A stretch of 64,000 nt of DNA from DATMFV01 sp035555975 (GTDB taxonomy: Bacteria; Verrucomicrobiota; Verrucomicrobiia; Chthoniobacterales; Chthoniobacteraceae). The translations under genes were made by a program, and so were the position numbers. A model generated the notes under the pieces. It saw nothing but the letters and a program-made list of their open reading frames with translations. It ran no database searches and was not told where the DNA came from. Below, piece after piece: positions 17,819-27,011 of this stretch (position 1 is the stretch's first letter; the number at the start of each line of letters is the position of its first letter). Location of the stretch: the NCBI GenBank assembly GCA_035555975.1, contig DATMFV010000085.1, positions 60,675-124,674 of the forward strand, given 5' to 3'.

Positions 17819-17835
17819 ACAACTTTGAAAGTTGT
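17819..17835. promoter_or_regulatory. Perfect palindrome, likely operator of the GntR-SBP regulator
   Basis: The sequence ACAACTTT-G-AAAGTTGT is a perfect 8+1+8 inverted repeat in the divergent gap between the regulator and the PEP-CTERM gene. It follows a TTGACC box by only a few bases, so a bound regulator would overlap a promoter. The binding protein is inferred from position. Confidence 0.6.
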
Positions 17836-17903
17836 ATCCATTGGTCCGTATTCCAAAAACTGCGGAAACGATGTTCGTTCTCCGCTTCCTCCTCTTCATT
17901 GCC

Positions 17904-19523
17904 ATGTTCAAGAAAACTCCCCCGTCCTTTTGTCGCGGCCTTTCCCGTTCCTTCTTTCCGATCGCCTGCGCTGTAGCGTTTGCCGGGATTGCTCCGCAAA
18001 GCGCCTTGGCTGAACTTAAAAGCTGGGCGGGAGGCAACGGAAACTGGACCTCGCCGGGCATGTGGGACAAGGGGGTGCCAGGGGCAGGGGATGATGCGCG
18101 TTTTGACAATGCCGTAAATTCCGACGTGACGGTGGGGCCGGGCGAAATCATCAGTTTTGATGCGTTGAATGTCCGCCGGATGCAGGTCTCCATTGCGCTG
18201 GGAAATGCCAGCAGTTTCACCTCGACGGGCGTCACCGTCGGCGCGCGTGCGAACTACGCCGGGCATCTTATTTTCAGCGGCCCGGCGGGAGGAAGCGCGA
18301 CGTTGAGCCTGGGCAATCTGGTGATCGGGCAACCCAATACGGCGGACGGAAACAAGCTGACGCTGAGCGGCAGCGGGCTTAACGCCACGGCGACCGCGAA
18401 CCTGAGTATCATCGGGCGGGGCTCCGGCTCCAACGAACTCCGGGTCATTGGCGGCGCGAAGCTGACCCTCAACGGTGTCCGGATCGGGTATATTGAAAAC
18501 TCCTTCGGGAACCAGTTTGCGGTGGAAGGAGCGGGGTCGAAGGTGACCATCTCCACGGATTCCAACCGGTCCATTGAAATCGGCGCAGGTGTCGGCGAGG
18601 GGGTGAACGGGAGCCAGATGAACATCAGTCAAGGAGGTGTCGTCAGTTCCACGGTCTCGATGAAAATCAGCCAGATGGCGGGCACCCACTCCAACTCCGT
18701 CACCGTGAGCGGAGCCGGTTCGAAGCTCGAAATGACCTCCGCCGCCGCCCTGACGATCGGCGTAAGCAGTACGCCGACCGGTGCGGGCGGCAGCTTTGTG
18801 CGTCTCACCGATGGCGGGAAGTTGACCACCGACGGCAATGTCACCATCCACGGGCACGACATCACTTCAACGCTCGAACACGGGAGCAATGCCCTCCTCA
18901 TTGAAGACGGATCGACGCTGACCCAGACGGCGGGCGCCCTTACTATTGGCAAGAACGCCCTGCTGCGGCTTGAGTCAGGGGCGACCCTCACCTCGCCCGG
19001 CGTGCAGGTGGCCGGTCGTTTCGAAGCGGAAGGCAACGGCCTGCAGGCGACGCCGGTAACGATCGCCGAAGGGGCGGTTCTCGCCATCGGCGTGGAGGGC
19101 CGCACGGCGGCACAACAACTCAACATCACCCAAAGCATGACGCTGGAGGCGGGCAGTTTTCTGGAGGTCAAACTTTTTGCCTCCGGCGAAATGGATCAGC
19201 TTGCGCTCAATCCCGGCGCAAGCCTGGTGCTCGGGAGCGGTGTGACGCTCCGCCTCTCGCTGGCCGGGTACGAACCGGTGCTCAATGATAGCTGGACTCT
19301 GGTCGATGGAGCCACCGGAGGTGTTTCCGGTGATTTCGAACTCTTTGAGATGCCCGAACTGCAGGGCGGCCTCTCCTGGGATCTTTCCAACCTGAACGAA
19401 GCGGGAGGGTGGAGAGTGGCCGTCATCCCCGAGCCGGGGACGTGGCTCTTGACCGGACTCGGCGGGCTCGCCCTGCTGGCGCTCCGGCAAAGGAGGTCGA
19501 AGTCGCTCGCGGCGGACCGATGA
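17904..19523 (+). CDS. PEP-CTERM sorted surface protein
   Basis: A 539-residue exported protein. ATG 17904 gives a clean signal peptide (basic start KKTPPSFCRGLSRS, hydrophobic core IACAVAFAGIA, cleavage after SALA); an ATG at 17871 is the alternative. The body begins with LKSWAGGNGNWTSPGMWDKG, the same W-rich opening as the protein at 265-1746, followed by G/S/T-rich beta-solenoid repeats (LTLSGSGLNATATANLSI). The end is a PEP-CTERM signal: IPEPGTW, a hydrophobic helix and RQRRSK. It is presumably exported and placed outside the outer membrane by an exosortase. It is the first gene of the operon with the pseudopilin and the BNR protein, and faces the regulator. It may bind or display the substrate glycan; that role is inferred. 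Confidence 0.85.
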   Translation: MFKKTPPSFCRGLSRSFFPIACAVAFAGIAPQSALAELKSWAGGNGNWTSPGMWDKGVPGAGDDARFDNAVNSDVTVGPGEIISFDALNVRRMQVSIALGNASSFTSTGVTVGARANYAGHLIFSGPAGGSATLSLGNLVIGQPNTADGNKLTLSGSGLNATATANLSIIGRGSGSNELRVIGGAKLTLNGVRIGYIENSFGNQFAVEGAGSKVTISTDSNRSIEIGAGVGEGVNGSQMNISQGGVVSSTVSMKISQMAGTHSNSVTVSGAGSKLEMTSAAALTIGVSSTPTGAGGSFVRLTDGGKLTTDGNVTIHGHDITSTLEHGSNALLIEDGSTLTQTAGALTIGKNALLRLESGATLTSPGVQVAGRFEAEGNGLQATPVTIAEGAVLAIGVEGRTAAQQLNITQSMTLEAGSFLEVKLFASGEMDQLALNPGASLVLGSGVTLRLSLAGYEPVLNDSWTLVDGATGGVSGDFELFEMPELQGGLSWDLSNLNEAGGWRVAVIPEPGTWLLTGLGGLALLALRQRRSKSLAADR

Positions 19524-19587
19524 CCGGAGGTTTCGCCGCTATCGGCTTGAAAAAGCACCGGCTGCGGCGATCAATAGCGAACCCCTC

Positions 19588-20256
19588 ATGAAAGCTCCCC
19601 TCATCTTCCATCACCCGATCGTTCACTCCCGCCGGAACGCCTACACGCTTCTCGAAATCGTGGTGGCCCTGGCGATCCTTGCCGTGTTGGCGATCCTCGC
19701 CGTGCAGGGCACGGGCCGGACGCGGGAAGTGAGCGACAACGTCCGTTGCGTCGGCAGTTTGAGGATGATCGGCGTAGCGATGCAGGCTTACGTCAACGAT
19801 CACAACGGCATGTTGCCCGGGCCGTTGTCCGGAGGGCAGCGCCTCGGGTATGACCTGACCTACAGCGACCAGTTCCACATCCCGCGCGTGTTGGGCAGCT
19901 ACCTCGGTCTGCCGCCGCCCGGGCCGAAGGGCCACCGCCAGTTTCCTTCGCAGATTGCCTGCATGGCGTGGCTCAGGAAACTCGACACCGGCGGCGACAA
20001 GCTGACGACACCCGGCTTCATCACGTTAAGCAAAAAAGTCAACGGCGAGACCGTCCGCCCCTTTGGCAAGACCGAGGATATTCCGCCGATGCGCCTCATG
20101 GCGATTGACGAGCGGGCCTCCTTTGCCGTGTTGAGCGACATCGACGTCGGCAACGCCCCCACCTACGCCGGGAGCCTTTCGCCCCGGCCCGTTCACGGCA
20201 AACACCGCAATACCCTCTTCCTTGACTGGCACGTGAGTGCCGTCCCGGTCGATTAA
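19588..20256 (+). CDS. Type II secretion pseudopilin with H-X9-DG-like end
   Basis: A 222-residue pseudopilin. The N-terminal prepilin site is NAYTLLEIVVALAILAVLAI: the residue before the cleaved segment is A instead of the usual G, but the E at +5 and the long hydrophobic helix are kept. The end (HGKHRNTLFLDWHVSAV) matches the H-X9-DG motif of the DUF1559-type pseudopilins of Verrucomicrobiota and Planctomycetota, with W in place of G. Prepilin peptidase would cleave it and it would join or act beside a secretion pseudopilus. No other secretion gene is nearby. It sits between the PEP-CTERM gene (64 bases before) and the BNR gene (11 bases after) and is likely dedicated to this locus. Confidence 0.85.
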   Translation: MKAPLIFHHPIVHSRRNAYTLLEIVVALAILAVLAILAVQGTGRTREVSDNVRCVGSLRMIGVAMQAYVNDHNGMLPGPLSGGQRLGYDLTYSDQFHIPRVLGSYLGLPPPGPKGHRQFPSQIACMAWLRKLDTGGDKLTTPGFITLSKKVNGETVRPFGKTEDIPPMRLMAIDERASFAVLSDIDVGNAPTYAGSLSPRPVHGKHRNTLFLDWHVSAVPVD

Positions 20257-20267
20257 CCTTACTCAAA

Positions 20268-22817
20268 ATGTCCCTGCGAACCACGCTGCTTCAAGCCGCC
20301 CTTTTCCTTTCCTTCTCCCTCGCCACGACCGGCACCGGGCTTGCCCGGGAAACGCCGCAGGAGCCGATGCGCTACAGCATTCCGCCGGTCCTCTCCAACG
20401 AAGGGGGCGTTTACCTGAAGGCGGAGAAGGGGACGCTGCGCGTGGAAGTGCTCAAGCGCGACATCAACCAGCGCGACAAATACCAGGGGAACCTTTACGC
20501 CTGGCTGCTTTCGCCCGACCGCCAATGCGTAGCATCCGCCAACCTTCAGGACGACGGAAGCAAGGCCGACGGCACCCCGGGCGAAACCACGGCGGTTGAA
20601 CTCAAGGCCGAGGTTGGCGAACCGGGCATCTACCTTTTAATGGTCTCGCTGACCGGCTTTGACGGGGTTCGCTACGATACGGCGTGGGGTTTTTCAACCA
20701 ACGCCTCCAAATATGTTTTTGCCCGGGGAGAGACGCCGGGCGGGCGCGGCAAAACGCCCCTGGTGATCTTCGGCGACCAGGAACCGGGCGTCTCGCTCTG
20801 GTTCCAGCCGACGCAGGAGCGGTTTTCCATCAAGGCAACCGCCCTGCCGGAGACAGCGGGCAGCCTGGAGATCCACCCGCCCGAGGCAAAGGAGGTCGCG
20901 CTCGCCGTTTCCGAAAAGGAGACCCGAAAGGTTTTCACGGCAAAGCCGGGCCGCGAACCGTTGTGGAAGATCGACACCGGCGGCGCTTTGGTTGCGCTCG
21001 ACGTGGAAGGGCTCACCTCCTGGCATCAATGGGGTGGGTTCGCGCTGGAGGACCACGGGTTTTTCTCCTTTCACAAGGAAGCGTACCTCCCCGTCGCCGA
21101 CCTGCGCTGGGTGTTGACGCCGTATCAGACGATCCGCGAACTCGCGCCCGCCGCGCAAAAGGGCGAACTGGAATGGCGGATGCACAACCACGCCAGCGCC
21201 GCGAGCCACCGTTTCAAGGTGGAGGCGGTCTCGCCGGAAGGGGCGGCGGTCGCCCTGAAGCTCCCGGCGGAGGAAATCGTGCTCGCCCCGGGTGAGGACC
21301 GGACGTTGAAGGTTCCGTATGAAGTGGCCGGCGGGTTTTCGAAGCCCGAAAAACATCTCCTCCGCGTGACCGCGCTCGACCTTCCCGGTTACACCACCTT
21401 TGGCTCGATCCGTTTTGTTCCGGAACGGAAGGAGGAGGCGCTCAAGCTCCCGGTCGCCTACAAGCCGTTCGAACACGTGGCGGAGAAGTTTGGCTATGAG
21501 CCGGGCTATCCGCTCAATCAGGTCGATTTCGATCCTTCCAACCATCCATTCGTCCGCCAGACCGTCACGCGGAGCCGTTCCGACGGGGTTTTTCACCGGA
21601 GCGGGGGCAAATGGGTGCTCGATAACTTTGCCGGCGCCATCGCCTCCGTGCTCCCCGGTTTTCAGGAAACCGTGCTCGGCTCGACCTTTTACTCGACCCG
21701 GACCGCCTTTGACACGGAAGGGGGCGTCTATACCACCGTTTCGGCGACCGCCACCGGAAAAGCGAGCGAGGCGGTGCGGGTTTTACTTCATGAACCGTCT
21801 CCCGGAGGCGGCTTCAAGGCCTATCTCCTCGACAAGCCGGGGGTCGCCCTTGCCGACATCGAGGGGTTCACCGGGCACAACCGCGCCGAAGGACCGCCGC
21901 CGGTGGTGATCTATACGGCGGTCGAACATGAGAAGCGGAGCGCGGAGGAAAAGTGGCGCGATCACCGGGTTCTCGAGCTGATCGTTCCCGAAAAGAAGAA
22001 GGATGGGTCGCTTTCGCTGGAGAAGCGGGTGGTCTTAAGCCGCAACGCGATCAATCTCTGCACCCATTCCGGCGGCGCATCGACGATCGCCTCGCTGGGC
22101 AACAAGATTCATGTCGTCTACGGCGAAGTGACCGACGAGCCGCAAAAGAACGCCGGGGTGCCGACCTATATCGTGACGTATCACCGCGATTCGGGTCAGC
22201 TTGAAGGGCCGGTCTTCCTCGGGTACGCACCGCCGGTCAACGACATGCACAACAGCTCCGGCATTGCGCCCGACAGCAAGGGAATCCTTCACGTCGTCCT
22301 CGGGGCGCACGGGAAAAACCCGTTTCACTATGTACATTCGCTGGAGCCGAACTCCATCTCCGGCGGCTGGAGCGCCCCCGAAGTGGTTCTGAAGACCGGA
22401 TTGAAGGCCAACGGCGTCGGCCCGGCCGAGAGCGGCGCGCAAACCTACGTCGGCCTGGTCTGCGGCAGCGACGACGCGCTTCACATCGCCTTCCGGCACG
22501 ATTTCCAGGATGTCAACGGACCCTTCCCCGGGTTCACCGAGCGTTACCGCGCCCTTTCTGTCCAGAGAAAGCCCGCAGGCGGGCCATGGGAGGAAGCCAC
22601 CCCGATGATCCTGCCGCCGCTCCCCGGCTACAGCGTCTACTACCACAAGCTGACCGTCGACCGCAAAGGGACGCTCTATCTCTACTTCACCTACCGGATG
22701 ACCCATTCCATCTACCGCTCCGAAAACCCGGCCACCGGAAACTACGCCGGCCTTTTCAAGAGCAGCGACGGCGGCACGACCTGGACGCTCGCGAGCGATG
22801 CCGGGTTTGGGGAGTAA
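20268..22817 (+). CDS. Secreted BNR_4-type beta-propeller protein, putative glycan-active enzyme
   Basis: An 849-residue protein with a signal peptide (residues 1-26, ending GTGLA). The first half carries several beta-sandwich-like segments; the second half (about residues 400-849) looks like a BNR_4 propeller: THSGGASTIASLGNKIHVVY, PVNDMHNSSGIAPDSKGILH, GAHGKNPFHYVHS and SSDGGTTWTLASD. Propellers of this type occur in polysaccharide lyases such as those acting on ulvan or rhamnogalacturonan, and conserved H residues (DMHNS, GAHGKNPFHY) could be catalytic. It is the third gene of the operon. Activity and substrate are inferred; it could also be only a binding protein. Confidence 0.68.
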   Translation: MSLRTTLLQAALFLSFSLATTGTGLARETPQEPMRYSIPPVLSNEGGVYLKAEKGTLRVEVLKRDINQRDKYQGNLYAWLLSPDRQCVASANLQDDGSKADGTPGETTAVELKAEVGEPGIYLLMVSLTGFDGVRYDTAWGFSTNASKYVFARGETPGGRGKTPLVIFGDQEPGVSLWFQPTQERFSIKATALPETAGSLEIHPPEAKEVALAVSEKETRKVFTAKPGREPLWKIDTGGALVALDVEGLTSWHQWGGFALEDHGFFSFHKEAYLPVADLRWVLTPYQTIRELAPAAQKGELEWRMHNHASAASHRFKVEAVSPEGAAVALKLPAEEIVLAPGEDRTLKVPYEVAGGFSKPEKHLLRVTALDLPGYTTFGSIRFVPERKEEALKLPVAYKPFEHVAEKFGYEPGYPLNQVDFDPSNHPFVRQTVTRSRSDGVFHRSGGKWVLDNFAGAIASVLPGFQETVLGSTFYSTRTAFDTEGGVYTTVSATATGKASEAVRVLLHEPSPGGGFKAYLLDKPGVALADIEGFTGHNRAEGPPPVVIYTAVEHEKRSAEEKWRDHRVLELIVPEKKKDGSLSLEKRVVLSRNAINLCTHSGGASTIASLGNKIHVVYGEVTDEPQKNAGVPTYIVTYHRDSGQLEGPVFLGYAPPVNDMHNSSGIAPDSKGILHVVLGAHGKNPFHYVHSLEPNSISGGWSAPEVVLKTGLKANGVGPAESGAQTYVGLVCGSDDALHIAFRHDFQDVNGPFPGFTERYRALSVQRKPAGGPWEEATPMILPPLPGYSVYYHKLTVDRKGTLYLYFTYRMTHSIYRSENPATGNYAGLFKSSDGGTTWTLASDAGFGE

Positions 22818-22975
22818 GGGGGAGGGAGGTCGGAACAGGTCGACAGATGGTTGACGCACGGCTGCTTTTGAGGGGATGCCAGGGCCGGGAAGTTCTTTCA
22901 TCGTTCTCAAAAAGTCCCCCGCGAGATGGGAGCTTGCAGCCTCCCGGTTCTCTCCGGTAAAGTGACCGCCTCACC

Positions 22976-23935
22976 ATGAATCTTGCCGAGCTTCAACGTA
23001 TCTACGACCAGCCGTTTTTCGAACTCATTGCGCAGTCGAGGAGCGTCTATCTTGACCACTGGAAGGGAGACGAAGTGCAGCTCTGCACGCTCCTTTCCAT
23101 CAAGACGGGAGGCTGCTCGGAGGATTGCAGCTACTGCGCCCAGAGCGCCCGTTACTCCACCGGGGTCGAGCGGGAGAAGCTGATGTCGAAGGAGGCGATT
23201 CTGGAAAAGGCGAAGGCCGCGCGCGAAAACGGTTCCTCGCGCTTCTGCATGGGCGCGGCGTGGAAAGGGGTGCGCGATGGCGATCCCCGGTTCGAACAGG
23301 TGCTCGACGCCGTGCGCGATGTCAGCAAACTCGGCATGGAAGTCTGCGTGACCCTCGGGCAACTGAGTTCCGCCGAGGCACACAAGCTCAAGGAAGCGGG
23401 GGTGACCGCCTATAACCACAACATCGACACCTCGCCCGATTACTACCCGGAGATCGTGACGACCCACACCTTTCAGGACCGGCTCAACACCATCGCCGCC
23501 GTGCAGGAGAGCGGGATGTCGGTCTGCTGCGGCGGGATCATCGGCCTGGGCGAGCAGGAGATCGACCGGCTCAAGATGCTGGAGGTGCTCACCAAGTTTG
23601 ACCCCCCGCCCGAAAGCGTGCCGATCAACTGTTTGATGGCCATGCCCGGCACGCCGCTCGAAAACCAGCAGCCGGTCGATATCTTCCAGCTCGTCCGCCT
23701 CGTGGCGACGACGCGGATCGTCCTGCCAAAAGCGCGCGTCCGCCTGAGCGCGGGGCGCACGCGGCTTTCCCGGGAAGGGCAGGCGCTCTGCTTCTTTGCC
23801 GGGGCGAATTCCATTTTCTACGGCAACAAACTGCTCACGGCGGCCAACCCGGGAGCCGATGCCGACCAGGAACTCCTCAGGGAACTCGACCTCGTGCCCA
23901 ATTCGCCGCAGTGCGAGATGGCGTGCCTGACCTGA
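22976..23935 (+). CDS. bioB: Biotin synthase
   Basis: A 319-residue radical-SAM enzyme that inserts sulfur into dethiobiotin to make biotin. The [4Fe-4S] motif is C47-x3-C51-x2-C54 (GGCSEDCSYCAQS). The family motif YNHNIDTS is present, as are the [2Fe-2S] ligand cysteines in RFCMGAAW, VCVTLGQL and SVCCGGIIGLGE, with the arginine in LSAGRTRL. Length matches the family. The start is ATG 22976. trpD follows 13 bases downstream, so these two unrelated pathway genes share a transcript. No other biotin genes are in the window. Confidence 0.97.
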   Translation: MNLAELQRIYDQPFFELIAQSRSVYLDHWKGDEVQLCTLLSIKTGGCSEDCSYCAQSARYSTGVEREKLMSKEAILEKAKAARENGSSRFCMGAAWKGVRDGDPRFEQVLDAVRDVSKLGMEVCVTLGQLSSAEAHKLKEAGVTAYNHNIDTSPDYYPEIVTTHTFQDRLNTIAAVQESGMSVCCGGIIGLGEQEIDRLKMLEVLTKFDPPPESVPINCLMAMPGTPLENQQPVDIFQLVRLVATTRIVLPKARVRLSAGRTRLSREGQALCFFAGANSIFYGNKLLTAANPGADADQELLRELDLVPNSPQCEMACLT

Positions 23936-23948
23936 AAGCGCACCGGCT

Positions 23949-25010
23949 ATGATTTCTTCAGCGGACTCCCTGCGCGACCTGACCGTGGCGCTCGCCGGAA
24001 CGCCCTCCCTCGGTGGCGACGCCATCCGTTTCGCCGCGCGCGCCCTGCTTTCCGAGGCGGTGACCCTTCCGGAGAAGGCCGATTTTTTGCGCGCCCTGAC
24101 CGCGCGCGGCGAAAGCGCGGAGGAGATCGCGGGGCTCGTTGAAGCCTTTCTGGAACATGCGGTTGACCCGGCGCTCGACCCGGCGACCCTTCCCGGGCCG
24201 ATGCTCGATGTCTGCGGCACGGGGGGCGATCGGCTCCATCTTTTCAATGTCTCGACGACGAGCATGTTTGTCCTCGCCGCAGGGGGCGCGGTGGTCGTCA
24301 AGCACGGGAACCGGAGCATCACCTCGCAATGCGGCGGGGCCGATGTGCTCGAAGCGCTCGGGATTCCGGTCGAGCAATCGCCCGAAGCGTTGCGCGAACA
24401 GGTCCGCCGGACCGGGCTCGGGTTTCTCTTTGCGCCGCTTTACCACCCGGCGTTCAAGGTGATCGGGCCGGTCCGCAAGCAACTCGCCGCCGAAGGGGTC
24501 GCCACGGTATTCAACCTGCTCGGGCCGCTGCTCAACCCGGCGCGACCGGCGCACCAGTTGATCGGGATTTTTTCGAAGCCGGTGCTTGCAAAGTACGCCA
24601 GCGTGCTTCAGCAGCTCGGGCGGCAGCAGGCATGGGTGGTCCATGGCGAGAGCAGCGACGGGCAGGGGATGGACGAACTCTCGACCATGGGGCCGACCGA
24701 TTACTACACGGTTTCCCCTAAGGCGATCGCCACCGCCCGCATCGACCGGGAGACGATTGCCCAACTTGGGCTGGTTCCCGCAACGCTTGAAGAACTGCGG
24801 GGCGGCGACCGGCAGGTCAACGCCACCATCCTGCGCGACATCCTTTCCGGAACCCTCCGGGGGCCGAAGCGCGACCTCGTTCTGCTCAACGCCGCTGCCG
24901 GTTTTGTCGTCGTCGGTCTCGCCGGGAACCTCGCGGAGGGCCTCGACCTCGCGGCGCGGCAGATCGACTCGGGCCGCGCGCTGGAGAAGCTCCGTGCCTT
25001 GCAGGCTTGA
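23949..25010 (+). CDS. trpD: Anthranilate phosphoribosyltransferase
   Basis: A 353-residue enzyme that joins anthranilate and PRPP in tryptophan synthesis. The PRPP-binding motif CGTGGD is at residues 89-94, followed by FNVSTTS and KHGNRSITSQCGGADVLEALG (from K118), all family hallmarks. The acidic metal-binding DE motif appears as GMDELS. The family's N-terminal helical domain (EAFLEHAVDPALDPATLPGP) is intact. It starts 13 bases after bioB and no other trp genes are near, so the trp genes are dispersed in this genome. Confidence 0.96.
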   Translation: MISSADSLRDLTVALAGTPSLGGDAIRFAARALLSEAVTLPEKADFLRALTARGESAEEIAGLVEAFLEHAVDPALDPATLPGPMLDVCGTGGDRLHLFNVSTTSMFVLAAGGAVVVKHGNRSITSQCGGADVLEALGIPVEQSPEALREQVRRTGLGFLFAPLYHPAFKVIGPVRKQLAAEGVATVFNLLGPLLNPARPAHQLIGIFSKPVLAKYASVLQQLGRQQAWVVHGESSDGQGMDELSTMGPTDYYTVSPKAIATARIDRETIAQLGLVPATLEELRGGDRQVNATILRDILSGTLRGPKRDLVLLNAAAGFVVVGLAGNLAEGLDLAARQIDSGRALEKLRALQA

Positions 25011-25086
25011 AGCGAACGGGTCCTGAAACAGGAGGCGGTTTCCCGTGAGCTGGTAGAGAAAAATTTCCGCTTGACGTTGAGCCTAA

Positions 25087-25100
25087 TTCATAGTTATGAA
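25087..25100. promoter_or_regulatory. Palindrome upstream of the GntR-LacI hybrid regulator
   Basis: TTCATA-GT-TATGAA is a perfect 6+2+6 inverted repeat 11 bases before the regulator's ATG. Part of it (TATGAA) recurs right at the start codon. It follows a TTGACG box by about 15 bases. Position suggests autoregulation. Confidence 0.5.
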
Positions 25101-25111
25101 GTAAGGACGCT

Positions 25112-26248
25112 ATGAATACGTGGCCACCATCCCATCTCCCGCCTCCCGCTTTGAGTGAGCCCCATCCCATGGAACGACTGCTGCCTCTCTACCAGCAGGT
25201 CAAGGGACGGATCATGCGTTCGTTTGCGGACCGGAAACCGGGCGACCGGCTTCCTACGGAGACGGAGTATATCAAGGAGTTCGGCGTTTCGATCACAACG
25301 ATCCGGCAGGCGATGCGGACGCTTGAGCAGGAGGGCTGGATTGAAAAGCGCCAGGGGCGGGGAACCTTCCTGCTGGACCCCGACGCCCGGCATGGCAAGC
25401 ATGTGGCGCTGCTTCTGGAGGCGGATGTTTCCAGCGACAACCTTTCCCCGGTTTACCTGAAGCTGCTTCAGGAACTGCGGCTCTGCTTTTTCAAGTACAA
25501 CATCCCGACACGTCCTTATCTGGGCCATCTGCGCCTCGGCGTAGAGATCGGGGAACTGACCTGCCGGGAGTTTTTCGACGAACTGCGGCAGAACCGCATC
25601 AACGGAGTGGTTCCGCTGCTGGCCCAGAGGCATCCTTCCTGGATATCCGAGTTGCAGAAACGGGCGATCCCGATCGTGGGGGCCAGCCTCTCCGCGGACA
25701 TTCGCGTGGGGGCGGATCACGAAAAAATGATCTGCACGATGCTCGATTTTTTTCGCAGTCGTGGACATGAAAGGATGGCCGTGCTCCTGAAGGATACTCC
25801 CACGGCGTTTCCCATCCATTTCCTGGAACTCTTTCGCAAGCACGCGCCGGATTACGGCATCACCCTCGCCCAGGATTGTATCCGCGATGACATCAGCGGC
25901 CTCGATGCCCAAGAAGCGCAAGAGGCGATCCGCGAAATCTGGAAGCAGGCAGCGCACAGACCCGATTGCGTCTTTATCGAAAGCGATCTGATCGTGGAAG
26001 CGTGCAGCGCCGCGATTGAGGAGCAGGGGAATGGCTCGCAAGTCGGGTTGGCGAGTTGGGGGTCTGATGCCGTGAAACTGGCGCCCCGCCCCAATCTGAT
26101 CCACTGTTTTGTTTCCGTGAAAACAGTGGCGCAAATCTGCGCCGACAAGATGAAGGAATACCTTGAGGGCCGGGAGCCTTCGTCCTCTCCCGTCGTCCCT
26201 TTCATGGTCTCGCGCGGAGAACGTCGCCCCGTGAGTCAGGAAGCCTGA
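25112..26248 (+). CDS. GntR-type regulator with LacI-like sugar-binding domain
   Basis: A 378-residue regulator. Residues about 22-90 are a GntR winged helix (LYQQVKGRIMRSFADRKPGD, TTIRQAMRTLEQEGWIEKR, GRGTFLL). The remaining 280 residues match periplasmic-binding-type effector domains of LacI regulators (VALLLEADVSSDNLSPVYLK, NGVVPLLAQ, IPIVGASLSADIRVGADHEK, FFRSRGHERMAVL, PDCVFIESDLIVEA), without a signal peptide. It is the first gene of locus B, 28 bases before a PEP-CTERM gene, and a palindrome lies just before its ATG, so it probably represses itself and the locus until its sugar is present. ATG 25112 gives extra P-rich residues; a second start at ATG 25169 region (MERLL) is possible. 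Confidence 0.87.
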   Translation: MNTWPPSHLPPPALSEPHPMERLLPLYQQVKGRIMRSFADRKPGDRLPTETEYIKEFGVSITTIRQAMRTLEQEGWIEKRQGRGTFLLDPDARHGKHVALLLEADVSSDNLSPVYLKLLQELRLCFFKYNIPTRPYLGHLRLGVEIGELTCREFFDELRQNRINGVVPLLAQRHPSWISELQKRAIPIVGASLSADIRVGADHEKMICTMLDFFRSRGHERMAVLLKDTPTAFPIHFLELFRKHAPDYGITLAQDCIRDDISGLDAQEAQEAIREIWKQAAHRPDCVFIESDLIVEACSAAIEEQGNGSQVGLASWGSDAVKLAPRPNLIHCFVSVKTVAQICADKMKEYLEGREPSSSPVVPFMVSRGERRPVSQEA

Positions 26249-26276
26249 CATCAACTTTTTAGAAAACCCTCCCCAT

Positions 26277-26996
26277 ATGAAAACTCCCCTACTCGCCCTT
26301 GTCATGGTCGCCCTCACCCACGCGGCTTCCGCCCAGGTGGTGGTCACCCACAGCTCGGTCGCGCCAAGCCTCGATATTGTTCTAAGCCATCCCTTACCCT
26401 CAGCGGAGAACCGCGCCGGCAACACCTGGAGATGGCGCGAAGAATCGGAGCAGCCACGCAACGAAACCGCTCAACTCTTCCAGACCGACACAGCGTTCAA
26501 CCTGACGGGGATCGTCCTGCATGCTCCGAGTTCATCGCAGACGACCGTTGACCGTCCTTTCAAGCTGATCGTCGAGAAGTTTACAGGAGCTACCCTCAAT
26601 GGCGGGCGCGAGGAGGTTTCGGCCCAGTCCGGGCTCCTGCCTTCCTTTGGAGCCGGAGGCTATATCCACTTCTCGCTCGGCCAGGCAGTCGCCATCGAAG
26701 CGGACCAGATTTATGGACTTCGCCTGGCGTTCGACGGACCGCAGACTTCTAACACGATGGGGTTCACCCTCGATAATATCGGTACGACGCTGCCTTTTGG
26801 CGAATACTTCTATTACTATAATCCTTCGATTTCGGCCAACCTGATACCGATCGCTACCCAAACGGCGGTTTACTATATCACCGGATCGGTAGTCCCTGAA
26901 CCGGGTGTTGTCACTTTGGGAGCCCTTGGCGGGTTTGGCCTGCTCCTGTTCGCAAGCCGCCTGCGCCCCCGGAAAAGGAGCGGCTTCAGCGTTTGA
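26277..26996 (+). CDS. PEP-CTERM sorted protein (short)
   Basis: A 239-residue exported protein with a short signal peptide (MKTPLLALVMVALTHAASA). The body is not G/S repeat-rich like the others; it looks like a single compact beta-sandwich (NLTGIVLHAPSSSQTTVDRP, FKLIVEKFTGA, GGYIHFSLGQAVAIEADQIY, GLRLAFDG), perhaps a carbohydrate- or lectin-like fold. The end is a PEP-CTERM signal: VVPEPGVVTLG, a hydrophobic helix and RLRPRKR. It lies between the regulator and the large glycosidase-like gene (15 bases before it) and is likely in one operon. It may be the surface binding partner of locus B. Confidence 0.85.
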   Translation: MKTPLLALVMVALTHAASAQVVVTHSSVAPSLDIVLSHPLPSAENRAGNTWRWREESEQPRNETAQLFQTDTAFNLTGIVLHAPSSSQTTVDRPFKLIVEKFTGATLNGGREEVSAQSGLLPSFGAGGYIHFSLGQAVAIEADQIYGLRLAFDGPQTSNTMGFTLDNIGTTLPFGEYFYYYNPSISANLIPIATQTAVYYITGSVVPEPGVVTLGALGGFGLLLFASRLRPRKRSGFSV

Positions 26997-27011
26997 GTCT
27001 CTTCACCAACC

